The notes under the pieces were generated by a model. It saw nothing but the letters and a program-made list of their open reading frames with translations, was not told the DNA's origin and made no database searches. Of a DNA stretch of 64,000 nucleotides, positions 1 through 49,322 are shown one piece after another (within the stretch, counting starts at the first letter, position 1; every line of letters starts with the position of its first letter). Position numbers and translations under genes: made by a program. Source of the stretch: Tolypeutes matacus (lineage: Eukaryota > Chordata > Mammalia > Cingulata > Chlamyphoridae); assembly GCA_026826555.1 (NCBI GenBank), contig JAKSZT010053923.1:2712460-2776459 (forward strand), written 5' to 3'.

Positions 1-1
1 C

Positions 2-20734
<20,733 letters not shown>

Positions 20735-21100
20735 GTTGGAGTTTGGTGCCTGGGTCCCTGGGGGAGCCCCCCGAATGGGTTGTTGCAGAGATGCAGGCTC
20801 AAGGAGCTCTGGGGGGCGGCTGGAACATGGCCCTACTCCTTCACCCAACTCCCAGCCCTAGTTCCTCTTACAACAGCCCCCCTCTCACTTCCTTTGGCGG
20901 GGAGGGGCTGTGGCCACAGTGGAGGGAAGCTGGGGCATGGGGGCGGGGAGAGAGCCCAGGCTGTAACATGGTTGTGGGGAGCTGGCTGTTTGGGGCTCTG
21001 AGCTTGAAGGGAGAGACCTGGGGTTGATGGCAAGTCCTGCTGGACCTCAGAAGGCCCTTTCTCCAATTCCTTGTGGACAGGGGCTGTGGCCACAAGCACC
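20735..21100 (-). promoter_or_regulatory. Candidate MYO1F 5' UTR and promoter
   Basis: The region just upstream of the start codon contains the ETS-type motif AGGAAGTG (minus strand, 20893-20886), about 150 bases before the ATG. A second AGGAAGTG is just inside intron 1 (20653-20646). PU.1-type ETS sites are common in TATA-less myeloid promoters, so this fits MYO1F expression, but no TATA box or start site is visible. Inference only. Confidence 0.4.
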
Positions 21101-22171
21101 CAGATCCACTGGCTGCTAAACTTAATGACTTTTCAGGGCAAATGCAGGAAGCAAAGGGGAGGCAAGCGTCATTTCAGACGGGTGTCTTTTCTGTGCACCT
21201 CCTCTTCCAGAGTCGCTTCTGCAGTGCCTTCCTCTAGAGCCACCCTTGAGAGCCAGGTGTGTATGGGGGTAGGGGATCAAATGCATCTAGAAGGTCCAAC
21301 TTTGGATGTCAGATCTGGATTTAATCCCCAGCTCTGCTACTTCCTGGATGCTTTGGTCTTCCTGAACCTCCACCTTCTCATTGTGAAATGAGGACGTGGG
21401 ATTTCCAGCATACCCAGCACACAGTAGCATCTGTTAAGTGTGTGCCCAGAACCTAAACTTCAGGAAACCAAGTGCCAGTCTTCTCTTGACACTGGAGGAT
21501 ATGTCACCTTCTATGCCACAAAACAAGTGTGACAGAGGCAGAATTTGACCCTGGTAGGGAGATCCCAGTTCTCCGAGAGGCACACCCACATCCTGTCAAG
21601 ATGAGGCATCTTCTGGTGGACCCAGCTGGGAGGACCCCATCTCTCCCTGAATCTCCTGGGCCAGTTTGCAACTGACTTTGTGCCTGCAAAACCTCAGTGT
21701 GCCTCCGAGGTGCTAAGAGTAAACCAACAGGCAGGCACACCCCACCTTCTTGGGGGCATCCGGGGTGGCTTCTGGGAGGAGGTGGCCTTTACCTTGAGAT
21801 GCAATGGCGAGTTAGCGTTAACTAGGTGAAGAGGAGAGAGGAGGATGTTCCTGGGGGAGGAAACAGCTCAAGCAAATGTCCCAATGTGGGGAGAGGATGG
21901 CGAGATTAGGGAACTTCAAGGAGACCAGTATGGCTGGAGCGTGCAGTGAATGGTCGTGTGGTGGGCTGGCTTTGAGAACCTCCATGAGAAGCTGTACTTT
22001 TGTCCTTAAATCACTGAGCTTTTTTCTGTGTTGGTAAGAAGCCCCCTTCTGGCTGCCGGAGAGACCTATGCCAGGCTGTGGCTGCTTCCTGGCCTGGGCG
22101 GAAGCAGGTATAGGAGCAGGGGGTGCTGGATGAGACCCAGACACACTGACATACACTCATCCTCTCGCGGA

Positions 22172-22812
22172 AATGTACACAAGACAGAACTTTATTGATG
22201 TGGGGCTCCCTGGCGAGGGCTGTGTGGGCCCCAGGACAGGGCCTGTAGCACCATGACAGGGTGGCCTGGATGTCGGGGTCCCCCTGGGGTAGGCAGGGCA
22301 GAGGTTGGGGTGGTTCTTCCCAGCCCTGTCCCACCCCCTGTAGCTGGTCTGGTCAGGGGGAGGGTGTCAGGGAGGTGGTAGTAAGTCCCTCTTCCATGGT
22401 GGACATAAATACCCCCAAGCTCAGAGAGGAGGGGTAGGGCAGTGATGGGGGCAGGGCACCCGCAGGTCCCCTCCCCACCCCCACTCTTCACAGTACGTAT
22501 TCCCATTAAAGGGTGGGAGAGTGTTGGGGGCTCTCGTGGGGTGGGTGGAAAGGGTGCTGGGGTGAACAGTTGTCTCTTCCCCAAACCCACCCTGGAGGGA
22601 TCTCATTGTGCGAACTGGAAGAGCGGCTGAGGAGGGGCCCCTCCGCAGGCAGGGGCCCTGCAGGGGTTCCCAATAAATAACTTTCAGCTCTCGCCTCACT
22701 CTTTCACTCCCCCCCCCCCCACCTCCGGCCCTCTCGGGCTCCCTCGGGCCAGCCAGCTGCAGGCCCCGCCCCCAGTCAGCGCCCAGCGGTGGCTCCGGAT
22801 ACCGCGCGCACC
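22172..22812 (-). other. ADAMTS10 3' UTR
   Basis: GC-rich non-coding sequence from the TAG stop (22815-22813) to the poly(A) site. A C-run at about 22710 lies inside it. No second strong poly(A) signal before 22196 was noticed. Confidence 0.8.
22191..22196 (-). terminator. ADAMTS10 poly(A) signal AATAAA
   Basis: Minus-strand AATAAA within CATCAATAAAGTTCTGTC, followed by a GT-rich stretch (CTTGTGTACATTT). Cleavage is expected about 15-25 bases further, near 22172. It lies about 620 bases after the ADAMTS10 stop codon. Confidence 0.85.
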
Positions 22813-38213
<15,401 letters not shown>

Positions 38214-39492
38214 GGAGACCAGGTGTCCACATGTCTTTCCCCAGCCCCGGCTGCCAGCAGCCTCCGCAGTGCTGCCTGCTCTGTTCACAGCCTGAGTAGC
38301 ATCACTGGGCTCCTGGGTGAGGGGAACCGGGTCAGTGTGTGTGGGGCCAGGCCTGGTCCCACTGCCCAATACAGCCAAGGTCCCCACCAGGCTGACCACC
38401 TCAGTCCCAGCCCTGAGGATCCCAAAGACGCTTGCCCTGGTTTGGAAATTCCAAAGACCCTTTCCTCTTCCAGTAACTCCCTAATTCGTCCTCCCCACAT
38501 TGGCAGAGAGGATGGGCAGGGGCCCAACGAGTTCCTACTATGTGCTAACTACCAGCCCGAGGGCTTGCCACCATTTCATTTGCATAATAACCCAGATTGG
38601 TGCACGTTCATTACTCTTGTTTTATAGACAAGGAAAGACTCAGCCGTTACAGGATTCGCTCAAGTTCATAGGACTAGAAAGGGGCAAAGCCTGGGTTCAT
38701 TCACTGGGTAATGACTGTGCTGGCCTACCCACCCCCCTAATGGAACTCAGAGACAGGCAACAGACAAGTCAATGGAGCCAGGAGTTCAGCTAGGGACTCA
38801 TTCTCTAGAGGAAATAACAAAACGAGGAGGCTCTGAAGCAAAGGTGCCAGGTGCAAAGGATGAGATAAAACCCATGGGGTGAAGAGACAGAAGAAGGGTG
38901 TACCAGGCAGAGGGGAGAGCTAGTGCAAAGGCCCTGAGGCAGGGATGGCCAAGGTGAAGAAAGGCCAACATGACCCAGGGGCAGGATAGAACGATAGCAC
39001 GGGGAGGCTGAGGTCTGAGGGTGAATTTTTAACCCAGATTAAACCCAAGGCCTGTTTCCCCTGCTCTCCCCACCCCTGCCCTGTCTTGTAGATGGATGAC
39101 GGAGCACCATTCACCTCACCAGTGGGGGAGAATCTTCCTCCTGAGGCTGCGGGCTGGCCCAGGAGGCCTCGGCTTTTCCAGCATTTGCAAAGACAACACT
39201 TTGGATCACGGCCTTGTGCCAAATCCTCCTCCCATGGCCTTCTGCCCCTGCCTTCTTCCTCCATGCAATTTCCCCTTTAATCACACACTGTCTTGCTTTC
39301 TTTGCAGCCTGGCCAAGTCTGAGAATCAAGCCCTAAACAGAGCAGTTCAGCCTCTAAGGAGGGAGCCAGGTTTACTCCAAGAGGCCAATTTAGGAGCAGA
39401 AATGCCCCACTTCTGCTTAGACCCGTCCAGCGATGGGGAGCTCACTCCCAGATATTTTCTGACCCTTCAGCTGAGCTGGAATGGACCCCCCA

Positions 39493-39526
<34 letters not shown>

Positions 39527-40309
39527 TCTCAGGGGCTTTAGTCGGTGGCACAGGGTCGGCCTCCTGGGCAGACCCTTCCCTAGCTGCTCGGCTGTGTGAG
39601 CCTCTGGGCCTCAGCTGCCTCTTCCGCAGAAGGTGGATAGGGAATGGGCAAGAAGGAGGGGACAGGCTCGTCTTTGGGGCTGAGCTGGAATGGGCAAGGA
39701 GGAGGAGATACGCTGGTCTTAGAAGCTGAGCTGGGTGTGGGACGTCAGGGGTTGCTGAGGAAACTCTGCCCCTCTCCCCTACCCTGGCAGACACCCACAT
39801 CTGCCACTCATGCCCTCTTAAAGCCCCCTCCTCCTCTCAGGCATAGGTTCAACTTGGCTATTCCTTCTTCAGAGCGTTACCCAACTGTGGAATCGAGGGC
39901 CTTCCTGATAGAGTGCCTCCATCACCCTCCAGCCTTCTATCCACCCCCCACCTCCACTCCAGGCTGGAAACCCCCCACCTCGGCCCTGTCCCTCTCCTTC
40001 CCTCTCCTTCCCTTGCCAGCTCTGGAGCAAATCTTCTCTTGGCAGCCTCTCTGTCTCTCATTCTAGCTGTGGCGTCTTCTGGCCTCTTCTGATCCCCACC
40101 CTGTGTCTTTACCACTGTCCCCTGAAACTGGGCCTCTCACTCTCCACAACCTCACACACACACCTGTGTCATGCTCCCAACTGGACATAGATGGTGACAG
40201 TGCAGGGGTTCCCAGCAGAGGCGGGGAGTGGGGGAGGGGTGTCACCCTGTCTGCACAGGGCAGGGAGGAGACGAGCCTGAGAGGGCACACAGGTGACGGA
40301 CGCTGTGGT

Positions 40310-40725
40310 GTGAGAATATGAGTGTGTAACTGTGCAAGCGAGCATGAGTATGAGTGTCAGTATGTGTGAGTGAGGCTGTGAGACTATGAGTGTGCGACTA
40401 TATTGTAAGAATGTGATGGTGTGTGAGCATGTGGCTGTGTACAATATTATTTACATGTATTGTGTGATGTGTGACTGGTGTATGTCTGGTTAGGTATGTG
40501 TGTGAAACTGGGTGTACGTGTGGGACTTTGTGCTTGCGTATGACTGTGTGTACATGTGTGGCTGTGTATGCATGTGAGTGACTGGATATGTACCAGTGTG
40601 ACTGGGTGTGTGTGAATGTGCACATGTGAGTGTGAGCACATGACTAAGTGCTCATGTACCCGTGTGACCCTGTGTACCCATGTGGCTGGGTGTGTGTGCA
40701 CCGAGTGTGTGTACCATGTACTACC
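40310..40725. repeat. Degenerate TG-rich tract
   Basis: About 415 bases of TGTGTGACTGTGTGTACATG-like sequence on the plus strand, with frequent A and C interruptions. Confidence 0.9.
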
Positions 40726-41149
40726 CAGGCCTGGCCATCCCCCCCAGTCCCTCCTCCCAGAAGGCAGAAGGGAGGCAGAGCATAGGGGAGGGCACCCACT
40801 GGAGGAGGAAATGCCCAGCCGAAACCAGGGCTCTGGTCCCATGCTGGGGATCCTGGAGGGGTCTGTAGCTCCACACCCGGACCTCCAGGGTCTCTCCACT
40901 GGGGGCCCAGGCCGCGCCTGCCCCCTCCCTCCTTTTGCCCACTGCACATCTGGCCTGGCTGCTGGCGGGAGGCAGACCCTGCCCAGAGCGCAAAGGCCTG
41001 GCCCACGGAGGAGGGGGACCGCCCTCCCTGGCGGGTTCCCCCCTCCACCATCCAGCCACTAATTAAAGGCCCTGAGCCCGACAGGCTGGAGACACCCCAA
41101 GACAGAGGCTTCTGTCCAAGTCAGGGGAAGTGGGCAGTGCCACTTCAAT

Positions 41150-41850
41150 ACCCTGACACACAAACACACCGGGGCAGCAGCACACACACATCCAAGGGAC
41201 TACACCTGCGCCTCCAGGGACCAAGCTCCTGAGCTCGGTGACCCACAATGGACAACACATTACACACTCACACACTCAGAGATAAATGCACGGAGACACC
41301 TAAAACATTCTCCAGACCCACAGGCACAATTACATATTCACTTCCACTTGTAAACACTGGCAACCCAGAGACAAACACTCAGATGCACATATACACACAT
41401 CTAGACATGCACACAATCACTCACACACATGCAAACCAAGAACAAACACAAAGCCCCACAGACCTAGAACTACACACCCACACCAGGCACTTACACACAG
41501 GCATATTTACACACTCATCACATTCAGACACACCCAGAGACAAACACACAGATGCTTGGAAACACACAAATCCAGACACACTCACCCAGGCATTTACACA
41601 CATAGTAGTTATTTAAACACACACACTGGTTTACACTCATCCTTACACAGATACGCAACACCCCAAGATGCTTACACACTCTCAAACACACTGACTCATC
41701 CCCAGATGTTCTCAGACACAGACACACACAAAACACGCCACACACCCCATTTTCGTACACACTCACATGCACAGACACACAATCATTTACATATATATGG
41801 ATACCCACACACACGCATACACGAACACACAACACTCACAACACAGTAAA
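41150..41850. repeat. Degenerate CA-rich tract
   Basis: About 700 bases of CACACACATCTAGACATGCA-like sequence on the plus strand, complementary in composition to the TG-rich tract 430 bases upstream. Confidence 0.9.
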
Positions 41851-41884
41851 AAAAAAAAACCCAGGTAGGCGCTCAAACCAATTC

Positions 41885-43000
41885 AGACGCATGTAGCTTC
41901 GCACCCGCCCGGGGAGACATCACACCCCGACACAACACTCACAACCTGACAGCGCTATGCACAATGGCCCCCCCCGCCACCACCGCCCGACGCGGACACA
42001 CAAAGTCCCTCCAAGTCCCCCACCTCTTCCTCCCCATCCCCGAGGGCGGCCACAGCGGCGCCGCCGGAAACTNNNNNNNNNNNNNNNNNNNNNNNNNNNN
42101 NNNNNNNNNNNNNNNNNNNNNNNNNNNNNNNNNNNNNNNNNNNNNNNNNNNNNNNNNNNNNNNNNNNNNNNNNNNNNNNNNNNNNNNNNNNNNNNNNNNN
42201 NNNNNNNNNNNNNNNNNNNNNNNNNNNNNNNNNNNNNNNNNNNNNNNNNNNNNNNNNNNNNNNNNNNNNNNNNNNNNNNNNNNNNNNNNNNNNNNNNNNN
42301 NNNNNNNNNNNNNNNNNNNNNNNNNNNNNNNNNNNNNNNNNNNNNNNNNNNNNNNNNNNNNNNNNNNNNNNNNNNNNNNNNNNNNNNNNNNNNNNNNNNN
42401 NNNNNNNNNNNNNNNNNNNNNNNNNNNNNNNNNNNNNNNNNNNNNNNNNNNNNNNNNNNNNNNNNNNNNNNNAAGGAGGAGAGAGAGTTTGGGGGGCTGG
42501 TGAGGGGAAATGGAGGGAGGGAGGAGTGCAGTGGTTGGAGGAAGGGGAGATCTGAAAGGAGAGGGGCAGAAGAGGCAGGGGCAGGAAAGAGAGGGCAAAT
42601 TTGGAGGGGGGAAGGGTTAGGGGCGGAGGGGGATGGGTGAACGAGGTGGAGGGGTGGGGGCGGGGAGAGTATCTGCGGCATCAACAACAGCTGTCCCCAC
42701 TGGGGGCTGGTCCCTGCTCTCAAACAGGCATTAATGAGCCGCTTCCCGTATGCCTGGCACTATGCCAGGGGGTGGGGGTGGGGGGAGGACGGGACAAGCG
42801 AATAAATCGCGACTCGCCCGCCCTCCCGGAGCTCTGTACTGGGGGCCGGGTTGTTCCTCTGCTTTCTAACATCATGCACTGTGATGTGGCTGTTTCCCCA
42901 TTTCACAGCGGAGGAAATTGAGGCCCGAGAGGGGAAGAGTGAAAGCACCATGAGAGCGGGACCTGCGGTTCCTGGTCACTCCTGGTGGGTACTCAGTAAA
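41885..43000 (-). promoter_or_regulatory. CpG-rich block with assembly gap, candidate ADAMTS10 promoter/exon 1
   Basis: The left flank has GCACCCGCCCGGGG, CCGCCCGACGCGGA and CAGCGGCGCCGCCGG; the right flank has AAATCGCGACTCGCCCGCCC. The 400-N gap sits in the middle, as GC-rich promoters often drop out of assemblies. It is the first CpG-rich region upstream of the ADAMTS10 start codon. No exon can be named. Confidence 0.45.
42073..42472. other. Assembly gap (400 N)
   Basis: Unknown bases. Any reading frame crossing it is meaningless. Confidence 1.
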
Positions 43001-43955
43001 TGTGGAGCTAAGGCATGAGAGGGGGTGAAGCTGACATTTTCCAGAATTTACCAGAAATGGTCTCAGGGAGCTGGGCAGAGTCTGGCCTTGGTCTTCCACA
43101 ATGGGGGGTGAGAGCAGCTCCTACTGGGCCACTGGGCAGTTCATTCAGTAGCAAACGTTTGTTGAGTGCCTGCTGTGTGCTAAGCACAGGGGACCCAGCT
43201 TAGATCAGATAGAGCAGCTGCCCTCAACCTCCTTCTGACGTGTCAGGGTTCACACATACAGCAGGCGCTCCATAAATAGCAGTCTCCTTTTCTGGAACTC
43301 CCACTAGGTTGCAGCCTCATGCTCACCCCAACCCCTGAGGTCCCCAGACCACCCCGGGGCTTCCTGGCTTCCATTTGAAAAACAAGTCTAGGTAAGCCAC
43401 CTACTGGGAGCCTGTCCTGAGCTGTCTTCCATTTCTCTCTTCATCACTGAGGTGACTGCCTTTGCATTCTCAATTTGCAGTAATGCTAAAGGTCCCTGCC
43501 CCTAGTCCAGTGACTGGTACAGCCAACTGTTCCTAGCCTGTTTTGAGCCAGGACTCCCAGCTCTGCCACTTATTAGCTGGGAAATCTCAAGTTGGTTGTG
43601 TGCCTCCTCTTGGTCCCAGTTTCCACGTTCGAAAAACTGGGGGGAAGTACTACTACTTGGGGTTGTTGTAAGGGTTAAATGCACCTGGACTGGGTCCAGG
43701 CATCCAGTGGGTGCTCAGTACATAGATTAACAAATACTCTTAGCGCTTATTATAATTATTCTGCCCAGCATTGCCTCTTTGCTCTTCAATATCCTTTACC
43801 CTCCTTGTGGCGACAGCGCTGGACTTACCATGGGGTCTCTGGATGTCCTCTGGGTGGGACATGTGACTTGGCCCTAAGCCACGCCAACACCCCATGCCCT
43901 GGCCTCAGGGATTGGTTAGGGGATGGGCATGTGGCCCACTCAAGTCAATGGGCTG

Positions 43956-44589
43956 TGTATTAGTCAGCAAAAGGGGTGCTGATGGAAAATACCAGAAATC
44001 CGTTGGCTTTTATAAAGGGTATTTATATGGGGTTGAAGCTTACAGTTACCAGGCCATAAAGCATAAGTTACTTCCCTCACCAAAAATCTCTTGCCACGTG
44101 TTGCAGCAAGATGGCTGCCGACGTTCAGCCTTCCTCTTCCTGTTAAGGCTTCATGGTCCCAGCTTCTTCCAATATCAGCTGTAGGCCATAAGACTCTCTA
44201 GGCTTTGTCTCTCTCCCTGAGGCTTGATTGTCCTCGGGCTCAGGCTTGCTTCTCTCCACAAGGTCAGCTGTAGACTATCAGAAGGGCTTGTCTCTCTTCC
44301 CAGGGTCTCTGCCGTGTCTGAGGAGTTGTCTCTATTCCTCTGTGTTCTGCTGTCTGTTTACTTCCTGGGCTCCAGCTCAAAACTCCAACCTCTCTTCTCT
44401 GCGGTAAGGTTTCTCTGTGAGTCCCTGCCTAAGGGGACAGGGACTCAGCATCCTACTGAGGTGGCCCAATCAAGTAAAAGTGAAACTTCTGAATCCAGTA
44501 CAATCTAATATGCCCAGAGGAACAGACCAGTTCACAAACATAAACCAATATCTATTTTTGGAATTCATAAATAATATCAAACTGCCACA
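43956..44589 (-). repeat. Solitary MaLR/ERVL-type LTR with exact TSD
   Basis: Minus oriented. In reverse it starts TGTGGCAGTTTGATATT and ends GACTAATACA. The 5-bp TSD GGCTG is at 43951-43955 and 44590-44594. 634 bp, no viral gene. Same family as 6259-6859 and 57080. Confidence 0.92.
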
Positions 44590-44879
44590 GGCTGTATTGG
44601 TTTTTTTTTTTTTTTTTTTTTCAGGGAATCTTGAGAAACAGACTCTTGCCTCCACTTGAGTAGAATTTGAGGCTGAGTTCCTGTCTCAGCAGGGAGAGAC
44701 ACCGGGTGGAGGAGGGTAATGGTCCCAGAGTTGTCATTTGTGCCTTGGGCAAGCTGTTTCTGAAACCCATAGATAGGCTTTATATCCATCCATGCAATAT
44801 TTATTGAGCACTGTTTTGTGCCAAGTGTTCCTCCAGTTACTGGTGACATAACCAAGAACAACAGAGTCCCCACCCCATG

Positions 44880-45262
44880 CAGTTCTTCCTCAGGGCCTTT
44901 GCTCTTGCTATTCCTTCTGCCTGGAATGTTCTTTCCCTTGATATCCCCATGCCTGGCTTCATCTCATCCTTCAAGTGTTGACTCAAACATCACCCCCTTG
45001 GTGAGGCCTGCCCTGAACCTCTCCCCCACCTCAAGATTACATTCCTGCATACCTCCACTCCCCTTCCCTGATTTATTTTACTCTTTACCATGAGTCACCA
45101 CCTGACATATTCTGCGACATATTTATTTTTGTTTATTCTCTGTCTCCCCCACCAGAATATAAGTTCTGCGAGGGAACGGGTTTTCATCTGTGTTGTCCAA
45201 AGCAGCATCCCTACTGGGGCACGGCCTGGTATACACTTGGTGCTCAGTGTTGAATAAACAGG
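44880..45262 (+). repeat. LINE-2 3' end
   Basis: CAGGGCCTTTGCTCTTGCTA, CTGCCTGGAATGTTCTTTCC, GTGAGGCCTGCCCTGAACC and the final TGGTGCTCAGTGTTGAATAA follow the L2 3' consensus as I recall it. Confidence 0.85.
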
Positions 45263-48200
45263 GAGCCAGTGAAGCCACCTCTGAGGAAGTGACGTTGACA
45301 TTGTAGTTGGAATGGGAGGGTTGGGTAAAGACATTCTAGAAGGAGGGCACAGCACGTACAAAAGCTACTGTGGCCAACAAATTCTCTTTTAACTTAACCC
45401 AGTTTTTCTTTTTGGTCACTTGCAACCTTTAGAATCCTGAGGGAAGTACAGGTGCGCATGGAGGGATGCAATACTCCAGTGATAACACAGGAGGGCGCAA
45501 TGGCATCCCATTGTTGCCCTGTAGAAACGGGGAAAGTAGAGAAATGGAATAACGATGTGGTGATGATGGAACGCTTGTTTTGATGCCTGTCTTAATTTCA
45601 CAACAGTCCTAAGAGGCAGGAACCATTATCTCCATTTCCCAAATGAGGAAACTGTGAGTGAGTAAGAGTGTAATTTGTTCAAGGTGGCTCAGCGAGGAGT
45701 GGCGGGTCTAGAAAAAAGAACCAGGAAGATAAAACTCAATGGTTGTCTGCCCACCCAGAGGGCAGGCAAGCAAGCTGTGAGGCTGAAGACCTGGGGGGAG
45801 GTGGGTGGTGAGAGGGAATTCTGGAGGACCGGTGACCGTTGCACTGAGGTGTCACCTCTTTCCCAAGGGCTGGAGCCCCATGTCCATCCTACCTGCCAGG
45901 GGACACAGCGTGGGTGAAGGCCTGGAAGTGGGAGAGTGAAGGGCAGGCAGTGAATTTTCTCCGGTATTCCTTGTGCTACATCTGGAGGGAATATTTACCC
46001 GAGTGAGCTGCAACTCCCCCTTGTTTTACCCCCTCTTCTGAAAATTCAACAGGTGCCTTTACCTCCTCTACTTTGGGATAAAAGATGCCCTTTTTTGCAG
46101 GCCGATCTCAGAATGCTCTGAGGGTGGGGGCTCCCCGCCCACCCCGTTCCCTTCTGTGCAGATTCAGGGTGCAGTCCTTGGGCAGGAGGGGTTTGGTGGC
46201 TGTGGGGCCAGTGTCTCACAGTCCCCGGAAGTTCCTGCCTCGGGGTCTGGAGACTCCTTCTCTCACCTGAGGTCCGCTCCTCCCCACCCGGACTTTAAAT
46301 GCTGTTGCCCCTCTGGAGCCCCTTGTGCAGCTTGCTCATCTCGAGTCCCCAACCCCCCCCCCCGCCCCACGCATTCTGGTGTCAGCATTTTGGAAGGCTG
46401 AAACCCCGCAGGGTGATATTTTGCAACCAAGGTTTCTTTCTCTTTTTCCTTCAGCCCAGTGAACAATGAGTTCGAATCTCATTTGGCCATTCTGCACCTT
46501 TTTAACCTTTGTGTGCCTCAGTTTACTTATCTGCTAAATGGACCTAATGGGTGTTTTGAGGGGTCAATGGGCTATTCATTGTAGAGTGGTTAGCACAGTG
46601 CTCAGTAATAACTATAACTATTATTTCTGCTGCTGCTGCTGCTGTTATTATACCCTGTGATTCTTTCTCTCTTCAGTTGACCAGAACACTGGGGGGAAAA
46701 AAAAAGACTTTTTCTGGATCTCGAGTTTCATGATGCCTATGAGGACATGAAAGCTGGTTAAAACAGTTCTGGGAGAATCCAGGTAGGAGAAAAGTATGCC
46801 AGCCCAGAGAAGAGATTTCCTGGGTGGGGAGAGGGGGATTTCAGGGTAGGAGGAGAGCAGAGACCTAGGGAAATGGTCCCCCCAGAAGGAGATCCGAGGG
46901 TGAGGGCTGGTGCCCATTTCCCCCGCGAGGCAGCAGGACCCAGAAAAGTTTGTGATAGGTGGGCCTAAGAGAGCTCCTTGAAGCCACGGGAGTGGGGGAG
47001 GCACCTGTGGGGCGCAAGGAGGTGGCAGGTGAATGAGAACCCCCAGAGGCCTTGGAAGCACTCGAGGGAGCCATGGGGATGGGTGCCATTATGTGTGGTG
47101 GGCAGAACTGCCCAGGTGAGGAGAGGAGGTTGGGGAAGAGGTGGTGGTCAGAGCAGGAGGGGGACTGACCAGGTGCAGCAGAGTTGGGCAGGTCCGAGGA
47201 GGGGCTGGGCTGGGCATGGCTGGGTGCTGTCTCTGTGACTTGGCTCGAGGACTGGTCCCTCTGGACCCTACCCTGGCATCTGTACCCCCAACTGTATCTG
47301 GTCTCATCTGGGCACCACCATGCTCTGTCTTCCCCAGTTCCACCCCGGTTGGGCTGTGAGCAATACAGGGCTGGGGTGGCCATGTCACTTTCTTGACAGG
47401 TTTCTTCTTCCTCCAGCTGTCACCTGCCCCTAGGATGAACATATCACTCCTACAGGTCCATGCCTCCTTGGGAGGGGAGGGTGGGGACATACCAGTTCCA
47501 TGAGCCCTGGGGATGCCCCCTCCCACTGCCACCTCCCATCCCCCATGCCTGCACACTCAGGTTCTCCATCTCCCTTCCTCCTCCCCAGCTTTGGGGCCTG
47601 CTATTGGGACCATCACTGGGGCTGGCCTCAGTTTCCCTTCTGCTGTTGGGGCAGGAACGGCTCAACCGGCCCCCTTAGCCTCTCCGGGAGCGCATGGCCC
47701 ACGATCTTCCTTGAGCACAGCACTTGGCGACTTTGATATAAGCGTCAAACATGGCCTCCTTTCTTGCGCTGCCATCAAGGAAATAGGTCATGTTTCAGAG
47801 AAGCCCAAGAGCTCAGCAGGTCTCGCAGCCCAGGCTACCGCCACCGCATCCTGGGGTAATCTTTCTCGGCCTTCTGTTCTTGTCCTGACACCATGGGCGC
47901 TCTGGGCATCTTAGAGGTGCTTAGTGGAGGGTGAATAAAATCCTTCCCCAAGACCTCCTAGTGGGCTGTGACCTCTTTACCCCTTGACTGCGTGTGTGAG
48001 AGCAAGCAAGGGGCTCTCGGGCTGGGGGCCCAGCTACAGTGAAACCCAAGTTGGATTCTTGGGCCCCAGTTCTTTACTGGGAATTAGCTCCCTGTCGGTG
48101 CTGAGGACTAGAGGCCCTCAGGTGGCCTGTTTGCTGGACAGCCATCTCCCATCCCATACCAGGATAGAAAAGCCCTTGGGTCCAGGGGAGGGGGGTAGAG

Positions 48201-48699
48201 TGTTATCCAGTCTTCGGTTCTGCTGGGGAGGAACAGGAAGGCTGGGGGAGAGGGGCAGGAGCTGAGATGGGTAGTCTTACTGGAGGACACAGGGCTTGCT
48301 TGTGGACACCCCAAGGGAAGCCGTTACCCTAGCAGGCCAGCAAAGAGATCGCGTCCATGGGACACACAGACTCCCCAACCCCCCGTCTCGGCCTTCTCCT
48401 GGGCACTGTCAAGGCTGTGTCCTTGGTCCCGAGAAAGCAAAATGTGGTCTGGTCTTCAGACCCTGTGACTACACACGGGGGTGGCTGAACAGGGCTGCAA
48501 ACATGCAAAACAAAATGCTGATAATTACCCAAGTGGGTCCGGGGCAGGCTCCAGATGAAGGAAAGTACAGTATTAAAGAGGGACCTGGAGACGGGGAGAG
48601 AGGACTCTCTCAAATCCTGCTCAGCTGCTATGTGTCCCTGGCAGGTCTGCTTGGCCACTCTGAGCCTCAGTTTGTGCATCTGTGAAATGCAAATGAAAA

Positions 48700-49176
48700 T
48701 GTTAGTGGTCAGGTTGTCCAGAGAAATAGGAGACATATATATAAAGTAAATAAATATATATATATATATATGATAAATATTAAGAGACTTATTATAGGAA
48801 TTTGCTCACACGACCATGGGGTAGCAAGCCCAAATTTCACAGGGCAGGCCACAAGTTGGAAACTCAATGAAGTCTGATGTCAAATTCCCCAGGAGAAGTA
48901 GGCTGGCTGAAGTAGAGATAGAAATTTTTTCTGACTGCCGACATCCTCACTTATCACTTTAAGGCCTCCAAATGAATGGATGAGGAGACATCCTCGTTGT
49001 TGAGGACAGTCTGCTTCGTTGATTGTAGATGCAGTCAGCCATGGATGCAACCAACTGACTGATGATGTAAATCCATCCACACAACACCCTCACAGTAACA
49101 ACCAAGCCAGTGCTTGCTTGACCCCACAACCGGACAACAAACCTAGCCGGGTTGACATATGAAATTAACCATCACA
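48700..49176 (-). repeat. LTR-like repeat with a TA microsatellite
   Basis: In reverse it starts TGTGATGGTTAATTTCATAT and ends near TTTCTCTGGACAACC. It matches the copy at 53071 in opposite orientation. An (AT)n run lies at 48735-48775. Confidence 0.7.
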
Positions 49177-49322
49177 CAAATGTTGGCTCTTAGAAAGTGC
49201 TCAACTCCTGGCCATTGGATAAGAGGCCTGGAAATGTGTCCAGGTAGAAAAGAATGAGGTTCATTACTTTCTTCCTGGCCAGGGCAGGGAACACACAGTA
49301 GGTGCTTAATAAAACTTTGCTG

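Larger units (their letters stand above)
38300..41880 (-). other. ADAMTS10 5' region, presumed intron 1
   Basis: No coding exon seen. It holds a MIR remnant at about 38520-38720, a run of 28 T (39496-39523), GC-rich sequence at 40735-41090, and the TG- and CA-rich tracts listed separately. Confidence 0.5.

Noticed and set aside
41920..42723. Long frames crossing the N run
   Set aside because: Most of their length is unknown bases.
46865..47556. Overlapping 150-170 codon frames
   Set aside because: Pro/Ser-rich, GC-driven, present on both strands, with no domain or splice support.
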